From positions 1-9,408 of the forward strand of contig JAJQJO010000124.1 in NCBI GenBank assembly GCA_021323495.1: DNA of 9,408 nt. Direction: 5' to 3'. Positions within the stretch are counted from its first letter, which is position 1, and every line of letters starts with the position of its first letter. This DNA is from Cellvibrio sp. Its GTDB lineage: Bacteria > Pseudomonadota > Gammaproteobacteria > Pseudomonadales > Cellvibrionaceae. The notes beneath the pieces are model-generated. The model was not told the origin of the DNA, made no database searches, and saw nothing but the letters and a program-made list of their open reading frames with translations. The position numbers were made by a program, and so were the translations under genes. This document shows positions 1 through 5,611 of this stretch, one piece after another.

Positions 1-129
1 GTGAGCCACGACCGTGAATTTGTATCTTCATTGGCGACGCGCATTATCGATATGCAGCCGACAGGGTTGATTGATTTTCACGGCAATTACGAAGATTATT
101 TGCGCAGCCAGGGCATTTACACCATGTAA
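1..129 (+). CDS. ybiT: ABC-F family ATPase, YbiT type (C-terminal end only)
   Basis: Only the last 42 codons are present, in frame from base 1 to a TAA stop. The fragment begins with VSHDREFVSSLATRI, the H-loop (switch) region of the second nucleotide-binding domain of ABC-F ATPases. It ends with IDFHGNYEDYLRSQGI, which closely resembles my recollection of the E. coli YbiT C-terminus. ABC-F proteins are soluble, lack membrane domains, and carry two ATPase domains that act on the ribosome; the exact role of YbiT is less settled than that of EttA. The gene runs convergently toward the minus-strand block and ends 15 bases before a terminator hairpin. The YbiT subgroup call rests on this short tail. 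Uup and YheS have different C-termini and fit less well. Confidence 0.85.
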   Translation: MSHDREFVSSLATRIIDMQPTGLIDFHGNYEDYLRSQGIYTM

Positions 130-143
130 ATCCCGCCTTCTAT

Positions 144-182
144 AAAAAGCCCGCATTTATTGATGTAAATGCGGGCTTTTTT
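144..182. terminator. Bidirectional intrinsic terminator between convergent genes
   Basis: A perfect 11-bp stem, GCCCGCATTTA (149-159) with TAAATGCGGGC (166-176), closes a 6-base loop. It is flanked by A5 on the left and T6 on the right, so either strand gives a GC-rich hairpin followed by a U-run. It lies between the plus-strand ybiT stop (129) and the minus-strand TMEM43-family stop (210), so it can serve both genes. Confidence 0.93.
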
Positions 183-209
183 ATGGGTGATGATTTTGCG
201 TTGAAAAAA

Positions 210-1391
210 TTAATTGCCCGCGCTTAGTGATCCATCAGTTTCTTGCGGCACTTGCGATGCTATTGCAGCTTGGGTTGTTTTGCGTTTAAGCAAATAAACC
301 AAACCAATCGCAATGGTTAATAGTGCCAGACCCAATAGCGGGCGATAAAAAAACCAGGCAATACTAATAGTCACCAGTGCCAAAATCAAACCAAGTAAAA
401 AGCTCACAATACCAATGCCAATCTCGACGATTTTGCCAAAAACAGGAGCGATATCTGCCAGTACTGACAATGGTTTAAATATCAAATTGAAAGCAAAAAT
501 CAGCAACATAGTGCCAGCTAACCTTACTCCCCAAGTGAACATGATGTTGCCAGTTTTAGCTTGTTCAAACATAGCATCAGCCGTGTGGGGTCCCGCTTGT
601 AATAACGCAATGGTGCGCCCGTTACTGGCGATATGTTGATGGAGGCTGCTTCCCTGCAGATCGCCAATAGCGCTATAAGTTTGGATAGGAATATAGTTAA
701 AGGAGATTTTTTGGTCGCCAATTTTGGGTTTTCTTTCATCTCTGCCGTAATAAAACCCGTTGCTGTTTTGCACCACATCTTTGGGCAAAACAGTATGGTT
801 TTGCAATGTCAGGTCCTGAAAATTGTCGATGGAATCTTTGTATGTTTCCGATAATTGGTACTGGCCGATACTGATATGATTTGCTGTCCATGTTTCAGAT
901 TTGTAGCGCCAATTTTCAGGATTTTTATGGCCGCGTTGCTGTTTAAAATCTGACGAATTGATTAGTGCATCGGACCACCTTTTTTCATAAGTATAGGTGG
1001 TGACAGTTTCAATATCACCACCCATGCTTTCCTTTTCTTCAGAGTGTGATATTTCGTTCCATTGGTAGGTTTGTACTTGCCGTCGTAATTTCAGCGCTTG
1101 CACATTGACAGGCAGGAGATTGTCGCTGAGGGTCTGCCCGGTAGTGGCCTCGCCAGTCAAATGGACTAATTTTCCATTCATCTGAGGCGCTATTTCCAGT
1201 GCATTAATGGATATAACTACACCCTGTGATTCGACCAATGCTTTATAGGTTTTTACTGCACGCCCTTCATTCCAGAACAGCAGGCCTAAGCCAACGATAA
1301 TTAGTACTATGCCAATGAGCAGGCCTTTAAGCGATGCCCCGATCCGTTGTGGCCAGGACGTGTGGGTTACTTCGGTAAATTGATCACTCAT
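210..1391 (-). CDS. TMEM43-family multi-pass membrane protein
   Basis: This is a 393-residue protein with the TMEM43 (DUF1625) layout. A short hydrophilic N-terminus leads to one membrane helix (about 22-41, ending in LFWNEGRAV). A large soluble domain follows (about 42-284), then three closely spaced helices (about 285-305, 321-348, 351-368) and a short polar tail. The WNEGRAV motif just after helix 1 is typical of the family. Human TMEM43 (LUMA) is an ER and inner-nuclear-membrane protein; to my knowledge the bacterial members have no established function. The start is set at 1391 because AGGG lies about 8 bases upstream there (AGGGAAAAATGATG). An in-frame ATG at 1460 would add 23 residues of unconvincing sequence with no ribosome site of its own. 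The gene follows the GT32 gene after 91 bases with no terminator between them, so co-transcription is likely. Family confidence is high, function unknown. Confidence 0.88.
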   Translation of the reverse strand: MSDQFTEVTHTSWPQRIGASLKGLLIGIVLIIVGLGLLFWNEGRAVKTYKALVESQGVVISINALEIAPQMNGKLVHLTGEATTGQTLSDNLLPVNVQALKLRRQVQTYQWNEISHSEEKESMGGDIETVTTYTYEKRWSDALINSSDFKQQRGHKNPENWRYKSETWTANHISIGQYQLSETYKDSIDNFQDLTLQNHTVLPKDVVQNSNGFYYGRDERKPKIGDQKISFNYIPIQTYSAIGDLQGSSLHQHIASNGRTIALLQAGPHTADAMFEQAKTGNIMFTWGVRLAGTMLLIFAFNLIFKPLSVLADIAPVFGKIVEIGIGIVSFLLGLILALVTISIAWFFYRPLLGLALLTIAIGLVYLLKRKTTQAAIASQVPQETDGSLSAGN

Positions 1392-1482
1392 CATTTTTCC
1401 CTGGTTCGTTATTGTTGATATCGTGTGGCAGCCCCATTCCTGACAAACTAACCTGCTCATGGTAATGGCACAGTTCGATTTG

Positions 1483-2412
1483 TCATTTCCTCCCTTGTGC
1501 CTTAAAACTCCCGGTTGTTATTTGCAAAAAAGACAGCGAAATTTTTTTTATTTGGCTCCTGATTCTCTTCAGGATTTTCAGTGCGAATGAAATAATCTGT
1601 CCGAAAAATGTCTCGGTGATTATCGCTTCGGTAGATTTTGAATAATGTTTCGAAAATATAGTTACATGTTTGGCATGGCTTCCATAAATACTGTATTCAA
1701 AACCATAATCAGTTTTAATTTTTGAGAGTTTGCAAGGCTTTTTCTTAATCGCGGAATGGATGGCAAGGGTATAGGCGATCGGGCCGGTAAGTCGCAATAC
1801 CCCTTTTTTTCCGACTCCATGCCATTGCGGATTGTAATTATCAATATTTTTTAGTACCTGTAATATGACAGCGCGAAGGTAAGGATGCCCTGCGCTGGCT
1901 GCCACATGCCATTGCTGTAGTTCGCCTCCGCTAACACGGGATAGTTCGCGATGGTTTCCCCAACCGTTAAAGCCGTCATAGGTTATTGCATTCCATTCCT
2001 GCCAACTGCTAAGTAAAATTTTATCGGAAGGTTTAATGGTGGTAGTCAGTGGCTTTGTGATCGTACTTTTGATATCCAGATACACCCCTCCACTGCGATA
2101 AATTAACAGATACCTAAAAAAGTCCGCTCTCGCAGCCCCGTAATTGGGAGTAATACGGTCGTAGTAACGAAGTATGTTGGGAAACTCTTGCTGGATAAAC
2201 TGCCTCATTCCCTGATCATCAAACAGTACATGTTCCCAGTCAGGATTTGATTTCTTCAGGGTGCGAATGTTATTGGCAACCTCTGGGGGAATAGAAGAAA
2301 GGCAGTGATAAGTTTGATATATCCGTTTTGGAATGCTAGCACCTTGGGGCTGGTGAGGTAGCAAAGCATCATAATTTCGCGCAATTTTCAATTGCGTTAA
2401 TGCTGATAACAT
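1483..2412 (-). CDS. GT32-type glycosyltransferase (DXD sugar-binding region)
   Basis: This 309-residue protein resembles the Gly_transf_sug / OCH1-like group (GT32). Landmarks are the N-terminal strand IPKRIYQTYH (27-36), NPDWEHVLFDD (56-66), ARADFFRYLLIY (94-105) and GGVYLDIKS (108-116), where D113 heads the DXD-like metal and nucleotide-sugar site. The site reads D-I-K rather than D-X-D. Family members normally transfer a sugar from a nucleotide donor to surface or secreted glycans. There is no signal peptide. A basic amphipathic segment (about 271-296) could associate with the inner membrane. The start is uncertain: ATG at 2412 has a weak GGA 8 bases upstream and a candidate extended -10 element in front, while the open frame continues back to a TTG at 2547 that lacks any Shine-Dalgarno sequence. 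Donor and acceptor cannot be read from sequence. The gene lies downstream of the PEP-CTERM gene but is separated from it by a terminator. Confidence 0.82.
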   Translation of the reverse strand: MLSALTQLKIARNYDALLPHQPQGASIPKRIYQTYHCLSSIPPEVANNIRTLKKSNPDWEHVLFDDQGMRQFIQQEFPNILRYYDRITPNYGAARADFFRYLLIYRSGGVYLDIKSTITKPLTTTIKPSDKILLSSWQEWNAITYDGFNGWGNHRELSRVSGGELQQWHVAASAGHPYLRAVILQVLKNIDNYNPQWHGVGKKGVLRLTGPIAYTLAIHSAIKKKPCKLSKIKTDYGFEYSIYGSHAKHVTIFSKHYSKSTEAIITETFFGQIISFALKILKRIRSQIKKISLSFLQITTGSFKAQGRK

Positions 2413-2455
2413 TGGTGTTTCCGGTTTTTTATTTGGATGCAATTTTTGGTTGTAA

Positions 2456-2464
2456 AGTGTAACA
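2456..2464 (-). promoter_or_regulatory. Candidate extended -10 element for the GT32 gene
   Basis: On the minus strand the sequence reads TGTTACACT, which fits an extended -10 (TGn plus TACACT, four of six matches to TATAAT). No good -35 lies 17 bases upstream. Transcription would start near 2449, leaving a leader of about 37 bases before the ATG at 2412. It would fit that start and exclude the upstream TTG. Weak evidence. Confidence 0.25.
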
Positions 2465-2605
2465 CCAGTTTTGCTGATAAATGAAATCTGAGGGAATGTG
2501 CTGGGGTAACCCTTTTTGAGTGCGGTTACTTGAAGGCCGGGTATCAATGTGTGATTAGGAGGGGTTATTTATGTGGTTCACTGCCAAGATCTGATCGTAA
2601 TTGAT

Positions 2606-2638
2606 TGTAAAAAATAAACCCGGCCAGAGCCGGGTTTG
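2606..2638 (-). terminator. Intrinsic terminator of the PEP-CTERM gene
   Basis: A perfect 9-bp stem, AAACCCGGC (2616-2624) with GCCGGGTTT (2629-2637), closes a 4-base loop. Read on the minus strand the hairpin is followed by TTTATTTTTTAC, a good U-run. It lies just downstream of the PEP-CTERM stop codon (2660) and upstream of the GT32 gene, so the two are probably separate transcription units. Confidence 0.9.
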
Positions 2639-2659
2639 TTTTACCGCATGAAAACTTAA

Positions 2660-3292
2660 TTAAGCTTTCATACGACGAGCAGCAAACAAGCCAGCCAAAC
2701 CCATCAACATCAAAACAATTGTTGATGATTCAGGTACTTGCGTTACGGTAGCGGATAATACTCTTACGCCGATAACCAGGTCGTCATGGTTGTCATCATC
2801 CATGTAGCCGCCGGTGTCATCAAAGAACAGGATTGCATCGTAAGCGGTACCATCGAAAGATGTATTAAGTGCGGTAGCAAAAGATACCCAATGATCTCCC
2901 ATGTTGTTGTTGCCATTGGCCACAAAATTCGGGACTGGTGAGCCGTTGGTGGAGAAAGTAAATTGAATCAACTCGCCAACAGTATAGGTATCGAAGTAAC
3001 CAATGAATGGTGAAGGTGGTAATACGTTAGTTATGGTGCTTGAGTTGGACTCGAACGTGTTTGTCCAGCCAGCCTCATGACCCAGGTAGTCAAACCGGAG
3101 GCTCAATGTACCGTTGATACTCGATTGCAGGTTGCCACCGATGTTGTAGCTTTGCGGGGCCAGATTGCCCAGGTAGTAATTGTTGCTTGGAACAGCAGTG
3201 TTAACGCCGCCAGCAACTTGTAAGTATGCCGCTTGTGCAGTCAGCGAACTCAGCGTGATGAGTGCGGCTGCTGCGAGTTGGATCAGTTTCAT
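2660..3292 (-). CDS. PEP-CTERM sorting-domain exported protein
   Basis: This 210-residue protein has a Sec signal peptide (1-21, cleavage likely at AQA|AYL) and a PEP-CTERM tail. The tail is VPESS (186-190), a hydrophobic helix TIVLMLMGLAGLFAA and a basic end RRMKA. In this family the tail is recognised and cleaved by a membrane exosortase, and the genes commonly accompany exopolysaccharide loci. Here the core reads V-P-E-S rather than the usual V-P-E-P. The mature part is low in cysteine and rich in Asn, Ser, Gly and Thr. An acidic stretch, FFDDTGGYMDDDNHDDLVI (156-174), resembles the Asp-rich segment seen just before the sorting signal in many PEP-CTERM proteins and could bind calcium (inference). 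The start is supported by AGGA 8 bases before the ATG. The gene is probably monocistronic, with a sigma-54-like promoter upstream and its own terminator. No exosortase is encoded in the window. Molecular function unknown. Confidence 0.9.
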   Translation of the reverse strand: MKLIQLAAAALITLSSLTAQAAYLQVAGGVNTAVPSNNYYLGNLAPQSYNIGGNLQSSINGTLSLRFDYLGHEAGWTNTFESNSSTITNVLPPSPFIGYFDTYTVGELIQFTFSTNGSPVPNFVANGNNNMGDHWVSFATALNTSFDGTAYDAILFFDDTGGYMDDDNHDDLVIGVRVLSATVTQVPESSTIVLMLMGLAGLFAARRMKA

Positions 3293-3358
3293 AAGAGTCG
3301 TCCTTTTTAATGAAGCTAAATTGAGTGAGTGAAAACAGCCTAAGCCGTCGACTTACTC

Positions 3359-3376
3359 AGCATAAATTATGCCATT
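3359..3376 (-). promoter_or_regulatory. Candidate sigma-54 (-24/-12) promoter of the PEP-CTERM gene
   Basis: On the minus strand the sequence reads ATGGCATAATTTATGCT. It matches the sigma-54 consensus TGGCAC-N5-TTGCW at TGGCA and TGC, with the invariant GG (3373-3372) and GC (3361-3360) separated by exactly 10 bases. Transcription would start near 3348, about 56 bases before the ATG, with AGGA in the leader. Caveat: the same bases include a 13-bp palindrome (GCATAAATTATGC) and a CATAAT that could be a sigma-70 -10, although no good -35 accompanies it. Confidence 0.5.
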
Positions 3377-3459
3377 TAACTATTTTGTATAAAAAACAGT
3401 ATGTTGAGTGTTTTTTTTGAATTGTTTTAAGTGGGGAAATGTAAATTTTTCCGACGAAG

Positions 3460-3473
3460 GCTTGAGATCAAGC
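3460..3473. promoter_or_regulatory. Inverted repeat, candidate activator site
   Basis: GCTTGA-GA-TCAAGC is an inverted repeat with perfect 6-bp arms. It lies about 100 bases upstream of the predicted sigma-54 promoter, the usual distance for an enhancer-binding protein. It shares TCAAG with the second repeat at 3506-3516. Binding by any regulator is inferred. Confidence 0.35.
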
Positions 3474-3505
3474 ATTGTATTGGGTGCAATTTAATCCCAG
3501 GGGTA

Positions 3506-3516
3506 GTCAAGTTGAC
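3506..3516. promoter_or_regulatory. Second inverted repeat, candidate activator site
   Basis: GTCAA-G-TTGAC is a perfect inverted repeat with 5-bp arms. It is centred 44-45 bases beyond the 3460-3473 repeat, roughly four helical turns, so both sites would lie on nearly the same face of the DNA. Palindromes this short arise by chance; the shared TCAAG core and the spacing are the reasons to list it. Confidence 0.28.
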
Positions 3517-3545
3517 CGCGAAACCCGTGTGGCGGTTATTAGCGC

Positions 3546-3570
3546 AGGGAGGGACTGAAATTTCCTCCCT
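3546..3570 (-). terminator. GC-rich hairpin after the ExoP-domain gene, no clear U-run
   Basis: AGGGAGG (3546-3552) pairs with CCTCCCT (3564-3570) around an 11-base loop. It begins 15 bases after the stop codon of the ExoP-domain gene. On the minus strand it is followed by a GC-containing sequence rather than a U-run, so it is either a weak terminator or a 3'-end stabilising hairpin. Confidence 0.4.
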
Positions 3571-3585
3571 TTGGTTAATGCATGC

Positions 3586-4230
3586 TTAGTTTTCTGGCGT
3601 GTCAGTACAGCCTTTTTCTCCTTCAGCAAGCTTCTCCAATCGGATGTTGGTAATACTCACCGTAAATTTTCCATCAGTGGCAATGCTGAACGGGCCATTG
3701 ATTTTGCTTAAATCAAAGTTGTCGCTTTTAAAACAGTTGAGGGGCAGGGGCAGGGAAAACCACTCGCCTTTGGGCATCTTCTTTATCATTTGATTAATGG
3801 ATATATCGGCGCGGCAAGGGTAACCGCAGTCGAGGCCAATATTTACATTTTTATCCGGTTTTACATCAATGCGCATATCAATGGTGAGGGATGCTGCATC
3901 TTTATATTTGGATAGATCGATTGGATTGCCATAGAGGCCGAGGTTGCCCTGTACTTTTTTGCGCGGTGCCCAGGTGAGTTGGATGGCATCGCCTTTGGCT
4001 TTGAAATCAGTTGGTGCAACCGATATCTTCCCGCCAGCAGATGTCCCTTCACGCCCCTGGATACTGGTGGACCAGTTGCTGGGATCGCCGAGGGAGATGC
4101 TGCGTCCTATCAGCTCTCCCTTTACCAAATAAAAATGGTTGGGGTTCAGGGTTTCCGCATTACTGGCAAGCGGTGCTAAAAGGCTAATGCAGGCAAGGGT
4201 TTTCAGGGGTTTTATCAGAACGTTGTACAT
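3586..4230 (-). CDS. Secreted stand-alone ExoP-type galactose-binding-like domain protein
   Basis: This 214-residue protein has a signal peptide (about 1-25, cleavage near SNA|ET) followed by one domain. That domain resembles the C-terminal 'ExoP galactose-binding-like' module of bacterial GH3 exo-1,3/1,4-beta-glucanases. Matching landmarks are GGKISVAPTDFKAKGDAIQLTW (split: GGKIS at 66-70, DAIQLTW at 81-87), DLSKYKDAASLTIDMRIDV (105-123), the cysteine pair in LDCGYPCRADIS (133-144), KGEWFSLPLPLNCF (154-167), DLSKINGPFSIATDGK (173-188) and VSITNIRLE (191-199). No catalytic GH3 domain precedes it: the frame begins with its own signal peptide. Extra N-terminal residues 26-60 and a Cys-containing tail lie outside the core. 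By analogy it may bind a glycan or pack against an enzyme, but binding has not been shown by the sequence. It has a -35/-10 candidate and is separated from the GH43 gene by a strong terminator. The ribosome site (AAGAGA) is weak. Confidence 0.78.
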   Translation of the reverse strand: MYNVLIKPLKTLACISLLAPLASNAETLNPNHFYLVKGELIGRSISLGDPSNWSTSIQGREGTSAGGKISVAPTDFKAKGDAIQLTWAPRKKVQGNLGLYGNPIDLSKYKDAASLTIDMRIDVKPDKNVNIGLDCGYPCRADISINQMIKKMPKGEWFSLPLPLNCFKSDNFDLSKINGPFSIATDGKFTVSITNIRLEKLAEGEKGCTDTPEN

Positions 4231-4301
4231 GGGGGTAATCTCTTGCGATAGTTATTATTTGGGTTTATAGGTCATGTGTAAGATTATGATGGCGCGCAAA
4301 T

Positions 4302-4330
4302 AATATTTACCCTGGCTGGATAAAAGTCAA
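4302..4330 (-). promoter_or_regulatory. Candidate sigma-70 promoter of the ExoP-domain gene
   Basis: On the minus strand TTGACT (4330-4325, five of six to TTGACA) is followed after 17 bases by AATATT (4307-4302, four of six to TATAAT). The predicted start is near 4295, giving a leader of about 65 bases. It lies just downstream of the GH43 terminator, which fits an independent transcription unit. Confidence 0.5.
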
Positions 4331-4341
4331 TTTCCTGCGCA

Positions 4342-4387
4342 ATAAAAAAGCCCCGGCAAGCAGTGTGTCCTGACCGGGGCTTTTATT
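4342..4387 (-). terminator. Intrinsic terminator of the GH115-ManD-GH43 cluster
   Basis: GCCCCGG (4350-4356) pairs perfectly with CCGGGGC (4374-4380), extended by A/T pairs on both sides, around a 17-base loop. On the minus strand it is followed by TTTTTTATT. It begins about 25 bases after the GH43 stop codon and is partly symmetric, but no plus-strand gene is nearby to use it. Confidence 0.9.
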
Positions 4388-4412
4388 GTAGTACTGCTTT
4401 GAATGCGGGCAG

Positions 4413-5552
4413 TTAATCCAGGTAAGCATCAATAGTATTGATAGTGCCATCGTCGTTGTGGGTCAGCTCGGTCACTTTCACGCTGCGCAAATGGGTCTGT
4501 CCGCCCGAAAGTGATGAGTCGTGGTAGAACAAATACCATTTACCCTGGTGTTCAACAATCGAGTGATGGTTGGTCCAGCCCAACACCGGAGTCAGCACTA
4601 TACCTTTATAAGTGAAGGGGCCGTAAGGTGTGTCGCCTACAGCATAGGCGATGTAATGGGTGTCGCCGGTGGAGTAGGAAAAATAATATTTGCCGTTGTA
4701 TTTGTGTACCCAGGCGGCTTCGAAAAAGCGGCGGTTGCTATCAGTGCCCAGCAGCGGAACACCGCCGCCGTCGATAATTTGCACATCTTTGGGAGCCTCG
4801 GCAAATTGCAGCAGGTCGTCGCTCATGCGTGCGATTTTTGGACTGAGTGCAGGCTCGTTGCTGGCAGGATATTTATCCTCGGTCGTGTAAGTACCGCTCG
4901 CCCAGCGCTGCAATTGTCCGCCCCAGATGCCACCAAAGTACATGTAGTAAGCACCGTCATCGTCTTTAAAAACCGCCGGGTCAATACTGAAACTGCCTTT
5001 TATTGGTTCGGCTTCTGCTTTGAACGGACCTGCGGGTGAATCGCTAGTGGCGACACCTATCTGGAAAATATCTTCTTTGTTTTTCGCGGGGAAATACAAA
5101 TAGTATTTGCCATTTTTTTCTGCGGCATCGGGCGCCCAGAGTTGGCGGCTGGCCCAGGGTACATCTTTTACATTCAGAACTTCACCATGATCTGTTACAG
5201 CGCCGCCAACGGTATCCATGGAAAGTACATGGAAGTCTTTCATATCAAATTTATCGCCCTCACCCTCGGTAGTAATACCGGTATCTATATCGTGTGATGG
5301 ATAAATATAAAGTTTGCCGTTAAATACATGAGCCGACGGGTCGGCCGTGTAGATATTTTTTACTAACGGTTCGCCAATAAAAAGTGCCGGGTCTGCCGGG
5401 GTGGCTGTTGGTGTTGTCGCGGCGACCGAACTTGCAACTGCCGTCGATGCGGCGGCTTTGCTGGTTTCCGGATTGGATTTGTCCTGGCAGCCGGTGATCA
5501 GGATGCTGCCGGCAATACAACCGGCGAGCAGGAGTTTGCGCTGGATTGTCAT
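4413..5552 (-). CDS. GH43 glycoside hydrolase, outer-membrane lipoprotein (xylosidase/arabinofuranosidase type)
   Basis: This 379-residue protein has a lipoprotein signal: basic N-terminus, hydrophobic core and lipobox ITGC with the lipidated Cys at 22. Gln at the +2 position favours outer-membrane sorting. A linker rich in Ser, Thr and Ala (about 24-55) leads into one GH43 five-bladed beta-propeller domain. The three catalytic carboxylates can be placed. The base is D71 (IYTADPSAHVF), the pKa-modulating Asp is D191 (SIDPAVF), and the acid is E278 (RRFFEAAWVHK); H330 in TNHHS is probably the conserved central His. GH43 enzymes invert the anomeric centre and remove xylose or arabinose. A beta-xylosidase or alpha-L-arabinofuranosidase acting on xylo-oligosaccharides is the best guess, because the gene shares a cluster with a GH115 alpha-glucuronidase. 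No carbohydrate-binding module is present. It follows the dehydratase gene by 52 bases and is last before the terminator; its ribosome site is weak (AAGAGA). Confidence 0.9.
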   Translation of the reverse strand: MTIQRKLLLAGCIAGSILITGCQDKSNPETSKAAASTAVASSVAATTPTATPADPALFIGEPLVKNIYTADPSAHVFNGKLYIYPSHDIDTGITTEGEGDKFDMKDFHVLSMDTVGGAVTDHGEVLNVKDVPWASRQLWAPDAAEKNGKYYLYFPAKNKEDIFQIGVATSDSPAGPFKAEAEPIKGSFSIDPAVFKDDDGAYYMYFGGIWGGQLQRWASGTYTTEDKYPASNEPALSPKIARMSDDLLQFAEAPKDVQIIDGGGVPLLGTDSNRRFFEAAWVHKYNGKYYFSYSTGDTHYIAYAVGDTPYGPFTYKGIVLTPVLGWTNHHSIVEHQGKWYLFYHDSSLSGGQTHLRSVKVTELTHNDDGTINTIDAYLD

Positions 5553-5569
5553 AGTTATTGTCTCTTTGT

Positions 5570-5599
5570 GGGTTGCGTAGGTTTTTATAATTCCAACCC
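5570..5599 (-). other. Intercistronic hairpin between ManD and GH43 genes
   Basis: GGGTTG (5570-5575) pairs perfectly with CAACCC (5594-5599) across an 18-base AT-rich loop. It sits directly upstream of the GH43 ribosome-binding region. There is no U-run after it, so it is unlikely to be a terminator; a role in mRNA processing or stability is possible. Confidence 0.35.
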
Positions 5600-5611
5600 G
5601 GATATTACCAA
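5584..5611 (-). promoter_or_regulatory. Weak candidate internal promoter before GH43
   Basis: On the minus strand TTGGTA (5611-5606, overlapping the ManD stop codon) is followed after 16 bases by TATAAA (5589-5584, five of six to TATAAT). Transcription would begin near 5578, about 25 bases before the GH43 ATG. It could allow GH43 expression apart from GH115 and ManD. The -35 is poor. Confidence 0.27.

Larger units (their letters stand above)
3293..3585. other. Intergenic region with PEP-CTERM regulatory sequences
   Basis: This is 293 bases without a credible gene. Next to the PEP-CTERM gene it holds a sigma-54-like promoter (3359-3376). Further out are two short perfect inverted repeats (3460-3473, 3506-3516), and at the far end a GC-rich hairpin (3546-3570) just after the ExoP-domain gene. 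The stretch from about 3361 to 3455 is AT-rich with A and T runs, as often seen between enhancer sites and sigma-54 promoters, where bending or looping occurs. Confidence 0.6.

Noticed and set aside
1392..1460. A longer N-terminus for the TMEM43-family protein from the ATG at 1460
   Set aside because: The added 23 residues precede the family start, and AGGG sits at normal spacing only before the ATG at 1391.
3360..3372. The 13-bp palindrome GCATAAATTATGC as a repressor operator
   Set aside because: It is fully contained in the better-explained sigma-54-like element, and no second copy was found in the intergenic region; kept only as a caveat.
3586..4230. A truncated GH3 pseudogene
   Set aside because: The frame starts with an intact signal peptide and no GH3 catalytic sequence was seen upstream, so a stand-alone gene fits better than a remnant.
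4521..5039. A 172-codon open frame on the plus strand inside the GH43 gene
   Set aside because: It lies antisense to a clear GH43 catalytic domain, has no recognisable domain or ribosome site, and its openness follows from the codon usage of the real gene.
3586..5552. The ExoP-domain gene as a fourth member of the GH115 transcription unit
   Set aside because: A strong intrinsic terminator (4342-4387) lies between it and GH43, and a separate promoter candidate follows. Read-through cannot be excluded.
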